A stretch of 49,981 nt of DNA, from NCBI GenBank assembly GCA_034086985.1, contig JAXDZG010000024.1, forward strand, positions 1 through 49,981, written 5' to 3'. The notes under the pieces were generated by a model, which saw only the letters and a program-made list of their open reading frames with translations, had not been told where the DNA came from and did no database searches. Positions 46,812-49,981 of the stretch are shown here, one piece after another (the stretch's first letter is position 1; every line of letters starts with the position of its first letter). The translations under genes and the position numbers were made by a program. This DNA comes from Phascolarctobacterium_A sp034086985 (GTDB taxonomy: Bacteria > Bacillota > Negativicutes > Acidaminococcales > Acidaminococcaceae).

Positions 46812-46842
46812 AAGCTCGCTCCTAAAGGGGCGGGCTTTTTTA
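46812..46842 (+). terminator. Terminator after rplT
   Basis: AAGCTCGCTCC pairs over 11 positions (two G-U) with GGGGCGGGCTT around TAAA, followed by TTTTTAT. Confidence 0.88.
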
Positions 46843-46843
46843 T

Positions 46844-46872
46844 TTGACGTTGCTTGCTTAGGTGAGTATAAT
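46844..46872 (+). promoter_or_regulatory. Promoter of the Ktr-type operon
   Basis: TTGACG (46844-46849), 17 bases, TATAAT (46867-46872). It touches the rplT terminator's T-run. Confidence 0.75.
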
Positions 46873-46918
46873 ACTATTATGATAATTTTGCTATGGCAAC
46901 AGGAAAGGAGGGAGCGGC

Positions 46919-48358
46919 GTGCGTAAGTCCATTGCTCATGAATTAACTAAAGAAGAAATCACTGATTTTGAGCGTAATCAGCTTATACGCTACCAGAAGC
47001 GCCTGCACTACCGCAGGCTGATGCGCAGCATTGTGAATATTAATCGCAGCACTTTAATCGGCCTCTCCTTTGCCATTTTAATCCTTATGGGTACCTTCCT
47101 TTTGTGCCTGCCTATTTCCCACGTGAGCGGTGAGTGGGCCCACCCCTTGGACGCCTTTTTTACAGCCACCTCGGCCTCCTGTGTAACGGGCCTTGCGGTG
47201 TGGGATACGGGCAAGGAGCTGAGCTTTTTTGGGCAGATGGTGCTAATTTGCCTTATTCAGCTGGGCGGTATCGGCCTCATGACCATCAGTACGTTGTTTA
47301 ATTTTGGCCTTCATCGCAGGATGAATATTCGCCAGCGGCTGCTGGTGCAGGACTCCCTCAATCAGGATGATGCGGGCGAGGTGCTGCGTGTGGCCATGAG
47401 CGTCTTTAAATACACCTTTCTATTGGAATTTTTCTTTGGCACGGTGCTGTCCCTGTATTTTTATTATTCCCTGGATATGGGCCTCAAGGGCATTTACTGG
47501 GGTTATTGGCACGCTATCTCGGCCTTTTGTAATGCGGGCTTTGATTTAGTGGGCAATTTCCAGAGTCTGGTGGGCTTTCAGGGTGATGTGGTCCTAAATG
47601 TAGCCTTTATGCTGCTTATTTTGATTGGTGGCCTGGGCTTTACAGTGCTGGACGATTTATTAGAAAAGCGCTGCTGGCAGCGCTTAACACTCCATTCTAA
47701 AATCGTGCTGGTGGTCAATGCCATCCTGATTGTGTTGGGCACGGTGTTAATCTGGCTTTTAGAGCATCAAAATGGGACCACCATTGGCGAGGTGGGCATA
47801 GGGCAGCAGTGGCTGGCCTCTCTCTTCCAATCAGTCTCCCTACGCACTGCTGGCTTTAATACTATGGACTTAGCATCGCTGACTCATGCCACGCTGTTCT
47901 TTATGATGGGTATGATGTTTGTGGGCGCGTCTCCCACCTCCACCGGTGGCGGTATTAAAACTACGACCTTTGCAGTGCTTTTGGCTTCTACCTTTGCCCT
48001 TTTGCGGGATAAAAAGGACGTGGTCATGTTCCGGCGGCGCATCGACTCCAGTATTATCAATAAGAGCTTGGCGGTCTTTTTATTGGCTATTTCCTGGGTT
48101 ACCTTGGCAGTATTTTTGCTGCTAGTCCTGGATGATAAGCAGCATCCCTTTGAGTTTGTGTTGTTCGAGGTCTTTTCGGCCATGGGCACTGTGGGCATGG
48201 GCATCGGCATTACGCCGGAGTGGAACCCCTGGTGCAAGCTGGTGCTGATTATGACCATGTTTATTGGCCGCATCGGTATTTTGACCTTTGGCATGTCCTT
48301 CTTCAATAAAAAGGTGGACAAGCTGCGTTATCCTACAGAAAACGTGATGATTGGTTAA
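46919..48358 (+). CDS. ktrB: Potassium uptake channel subunit, KtrB/TrkH type
   Basis: 479 residues from GTG, with AAGGAGGGAG upstream. A basic cytosolic N terminus of about 45 residues precedes four membrane-pore-membrane repeats. The selectivity-filter segments are readable: TSASCVTGLAVWDTG, SAFCNAGFDLVGN, VSLRTAGFNTMDL and SAMGTVGMGIGITPEWN. It is the ion-translocating subunit of a Ktr/Trk K+ (possibly Na+-coupled) uptake system in the inner membrane. Its gating partner is encoded next. Confidence 0.92.
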   Translation: MRKSIAHELTKEEITDFERNQLIRYQKRLHYRRLMRSIVNINRSTLIGLSFAILILMGTFLLCLPISHVSGEWAHPLDAFFTATSASCVTGLAVWDTGKELSFFGQMVLICLIQLGGIGLMTISTLFNFGLHRRMNIRQRLLVQDSLNQDDAGEVLRVAMSVFKYTFLLEFFFGTVLSLYFYYSLDMGLKGIYWGYWHAISAFCNAGFDLVGNFQSLVGFQGDVVLNVAFMLLILIGGLGFTVLDDLLEKRCWQRLTLHSKIVLVVNAILIVLGTVLIWLLEHQNGTTIGEVGIGQQWLASLFQSVSLRTAGFNTMDLASLTHATLFFMMGMMFVGASPTSTGGGIKTTTFAVLLASTFALLRDKKDVVMFRRRIDSSIINKSLAVFLLAISWVTLAVFLLLVLDDKQHPFEFVLFEVFSAMGTVGMGIGITPEWNPWCKLVLIMTMFIGRIGILTFGMSFFNKKVDKLRYPTENVMIG

Positions 48359-48398
48359 TTTGGCATAATTAATTTCAGATAGTTAATGAGGTAGCAAG

Positions 48399-49061
48399 AT
48401 GAGTAAAGCGAAAAGAAAACAATTTTTAGTAGCTGGTCTGGGACTTTTTGGCACCAGTGTGGCGGTGACCCTGCAGGGATTGGGCTACGAGGTCTATGCT
48501 CTGGACAGCGATGAAAGCCTGGTGCAGGATTTTAGTTCCCAGCTGAATTATGTGGTATGCGGCGATGCCAGCGACCGCAAGACCCTGCAATCCCTGCCCT
48601 TGGAGGATATTGATGTGGCGGTGGTGGCCATTGGCAATTTGGAGCGCAATATGATGACTACCATGCTTTTAAAGGAGCTGGGCATTAAGCAGGTTGTTGC
48701 CAAGGCCATCAATAATTTGCACGGCGCCATGCTGAGCAAAATCGGTGCGGATAAGGTGGTTTACGCAGAGCGGGATATGGGCGAGCGTGTGGCCCATAAC
48801 CTGATTTCTGCGGGCGTTATGGACTATATTGAGCTTTCCGGCGAGATCAGCGTTATGAGCCTGCCCATTCCCACGGAGTTTATCGGCAAAAATTTAATTG
48901 AGGCGGATTTGCGTCGTCGTTATGATGTCAATGTTGTGGCCATTAAGCGAGAGGGACGCACCTTGGTCAACCCAAAGGCGCAGGAGGTCTTTCAGCCTGA
49001 GGACGAGATTGTTGTGCTGGGCACCCACGAGGGCGTGAAGCGGATGGGAGTGGACTTCTGA
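48399..49061 (+). CDS. ktrA: Potassium uptake gating subunit, KtrA/TrkA type
   Basis: 220 residues. RCK_N domain with the nucleotide loop GLGLFGTSVAVTLQ and Asp ending strand 2 (EVYALDSDE), CGDASDRKTLQSL; RCK_C domain from about 140 (ISVMSLPIPTEFIGKNL, ALKREGRTLVNP-like AIKREGRTLVNPKAQEV, VVLGTHEGVKRM). It forms the cytosolic ring that opens KtrB when ATP binds; c-di-AMP often binds RCK_C in Firmicutes. It follows ktrB by 40 bases and overlaps the next gene by one base. Confidence 0.92.
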   Translation: MSKAKRKQFLVAGLGLFGTSVAVTLQGLGYEVYALDSDESLVQDFSSQLNYVVCGDASDRKTLQSLPLEDIDVAVVAIGNLERNMMTTMLLKELGIKQVVAKAINNLHGAMLSKIGADKVVYAERDMGERVAHNLISAGVMDYIELSGEISVMSLPIPTEFIGKNLIEADLRRRYDVNVVAIKREGRTLVNPKAQEVFQPEDEIVVLGTHEGVKRMGVDF

Positions 49062-49843
49062 TGGAATTGACAGCGGTAAATAATCCGCAGGTAAAGGCGG
49101 CAGCGGAGCTGAAGCTCAAAAAGCACCGTCAGGCACGAGGCCTGTTTTTGGCCGAAGGCCTGCGCACAGTGGAGGAGGCCGTGGCCTCCCAGCAGGTGGA
49201 AAGTATCTTTTACACTGCCATCGAGGACGACAGGACGAGGGCGGTGCTGGAGGAGGCGGCTGCTCAGCAGGTCAAATTGACCTGCGTGAGCGACGCCGTC
49301 TTGAAGAAAATAGCGGATACAGAAACGCCCCAGGGCATTATTGCGGTGTGCAGGATGCAGGCCACAGCGCTGGAGGATGTGCTGGCATCGGGCAAGATGC
49401 TGCTGGTTCTCGACAGGGTGGGCGACCCCGGTAACGTGGGCACCATGCTGCGCACAGCCGATGCCGCAGGCATCGGGGGACTGGTGCTCCTCAAGGGCAG
49501 CGTGGATATTTACGCACCGAAGACGGTGCGGTCATCCATGGGCTCACTTTTTCATGTGCCGGTGCTAGCCGGCGTGGGCGAGAGCGAGTTCATCGAGAGC
49601 GCCCATAACGCAGGCTATGAGCTTCTTGTGACCTGCTTAGACGGGGCGGATAATCTCTACGAGGCTGATTTGCACGGACGTTTGGCCTTTGTCATGGGTA
49701 ACGAGGCCAATGGGGTGAGCGCGGGGCTGCTCGCAGCGGCGGATAAGCGTGTGTTTATCCCCATGGCGGGGCGAGCTGAGTCCTTAAATGTGGCTATGGC
49801 AGCTGGGATAGTGATGTTTGAGGCCCTGCGCCGGAGGCTCTAA
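49061..49843 (+). CDS. SpoU/TrmH-family RNA 2'-O-methyltransferase
   Basis: 260 residues. N-terminal RNA-binding part (NPQVKAAAELKLKKHRQARG, FLAEGLRTVEEAV) and C-terminal SPOUT knot with LDRVGDPGNVGTMLRTADAAG, GSVDIYAPKTVRSSMGSLFHVP, FVMGNEANGVS and PMAGRAESLNVAMAAGI. It 2'-O-methylates rRNA or tRNA; the target base is not readable. Its ATG shares the last base of the ktrA stop (TGATG), so it is coupled to the potassium genes, perhaps only by position. Confidence 0.92.
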   Translation: MELTAVNNPQVKAAAELKLKKHRQARGLFLAEGLRTVEEAVASQQVESIFYTAIEDDRTRAVLEEAAAQQVKLTCVSDAVLKKIADTETPQGIIAVCRMQATALEDVLASGKMLLVLDRVGDPGNVGTMLRTADAAGIGGLVLLKGSVDIYAPKTVRSSMGSLFHVPVLAGVGESEFIESAHNAGYELLVTCLDGADNLYEADLHGRLAFVMGNEANGVSAGLLAAADKRVFIPMAGRAESLNVAMAAGIVMFEALRRRL

Positions 49844-49902
49844 GCATTAGGTCAAGGCTTGTAGGACTTATGCTAGAGGCTGCTGTGCTGTGAAAAAATT
49901 TC

Positions 49903-49931
49903 TTGACAAAACGCCAAGATTATAATATAAT
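49903..49931 (+). promoter_or_regulatory. Promoter of the tRNA gene
   Basis: TTGACA (49903-49908), 17 bases, TATAAT (49926-49931), 15 bases before the tRNA. Confidence 0.85.
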
Positions 49932-49946
49932 ATCGATGTTGCCTAT

Positions 49947-49981
49947 GGAGAGGTTCCCGAGTGGCTAAAGGGAGCAGACTG
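49947..49981 (+). tRNA. tRNA-Tyr, 5' part, cut by the window end
   Basis: Acceptor strand GGAGAGG, then TTCCCGAGTGGC and AAAGGGA form the D arm, followed by GCAGACTG, the start of the anticodon stem and loop. The text is that of bacterial tRNA-Tyr, whose anticodon GTA would follow at once. The class II layout also fits tRNA-Ser, but the D arm and GCAGACTG favour Tyr. Confidence 0.8.

Noticed and set aside
49947..49981. tRNA-Ser instead of tRNA-Tyr
   Set aside because: The long class II D arm fits both, but TTCCCGAGTGGC with AAAGGGAGCAGACTG is the Tyr pattern. The anticodon is cut off, so some doubt remains.
1..49981. CRISPR arrays, insertion sequences, prophage genes, integrase or attachment sites
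   Set aside because: I saw no regularly spaced repeats, transposase, integrase or phage structural genes. The duplications lack transposase or terminal inverted repeats.

Overview
The window looks like chromosomal DNA of an anaerobic, low-to-mid-GC Firmicute. The gene families and the order of the cell-wall cluster suggest Negativicutes, perhaps an Acidaminococcaceae such as Phascolarctobacterium; this is a guess from gene content, not a placement. MurE carries the DNPR motif, which points to meso-diaminopimelate peptidoglycan.

Positions 1-28.5 kb are an accessory or housekeeping mix of short operons on both strands: an Mrp-type ATPase (partial), an MscS channel, a Nudix protein, secreted hydrolases, a SIMPL protein, flavin reductases, two near-identical M20 amidases, a pyridoxal kinase, a three-gene DUF3791/DUF3990 toxin-antitoxin-like module, an LTA-synthase-like enzyme, a two-HTH regulator followed by an island of secreted and membrane proteins of unknown role, an exported family II pyrophosphatase, a VDSFPD-repeat secreted protein, and rhodanese and HD proteins. 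This half shows recent duplication and decay. Amidase and FMN reductase are each present twice. A divergent promoter module with fixed 57-bp geometry occurs three times. A 40-nt terminator hairpin occurs twice. Several short fossils of gene starts (pyrophosphatase twice, tyrosine phosphatase, HD protein) lie in intergenic DNA.

Positions 28.7-43.1 kb hold a compact dcw (division and cell wall) cluster, all on +: mraZ-rsmH-ftsL-murE-murF-mraY-murD-murG-murC-ddl-ftsQ-DUF881-sbp-ftsZ-nrdR. It starts at a clear promoter with a 10-bp-periodic MraZ operator. ftsI, ftsW, murB and ftsA are not at their usual places. Positions 43.3-46.8 kb hold translation genes: a T-box-controlled thrS lacking the TGS domain, then a leader and infC (apparently with an AUA start)-rpmI-rplT. 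The window ends with a Ktr-type potassium uptake pair, a SpoU-family RNA methyltransferase and the first half of a tRNA-Tyr.

The best candidate for an undescribed system is the 11.1-17.7 kb region. One 22-bp operator-like element, in opposite orientations, sits upstream of both the secreted protein/LTA-synthase-like pair and the two-HTH regulator with its downstream envelope-protein island. This suggests one regulator controlling an envelope-modification regulon.
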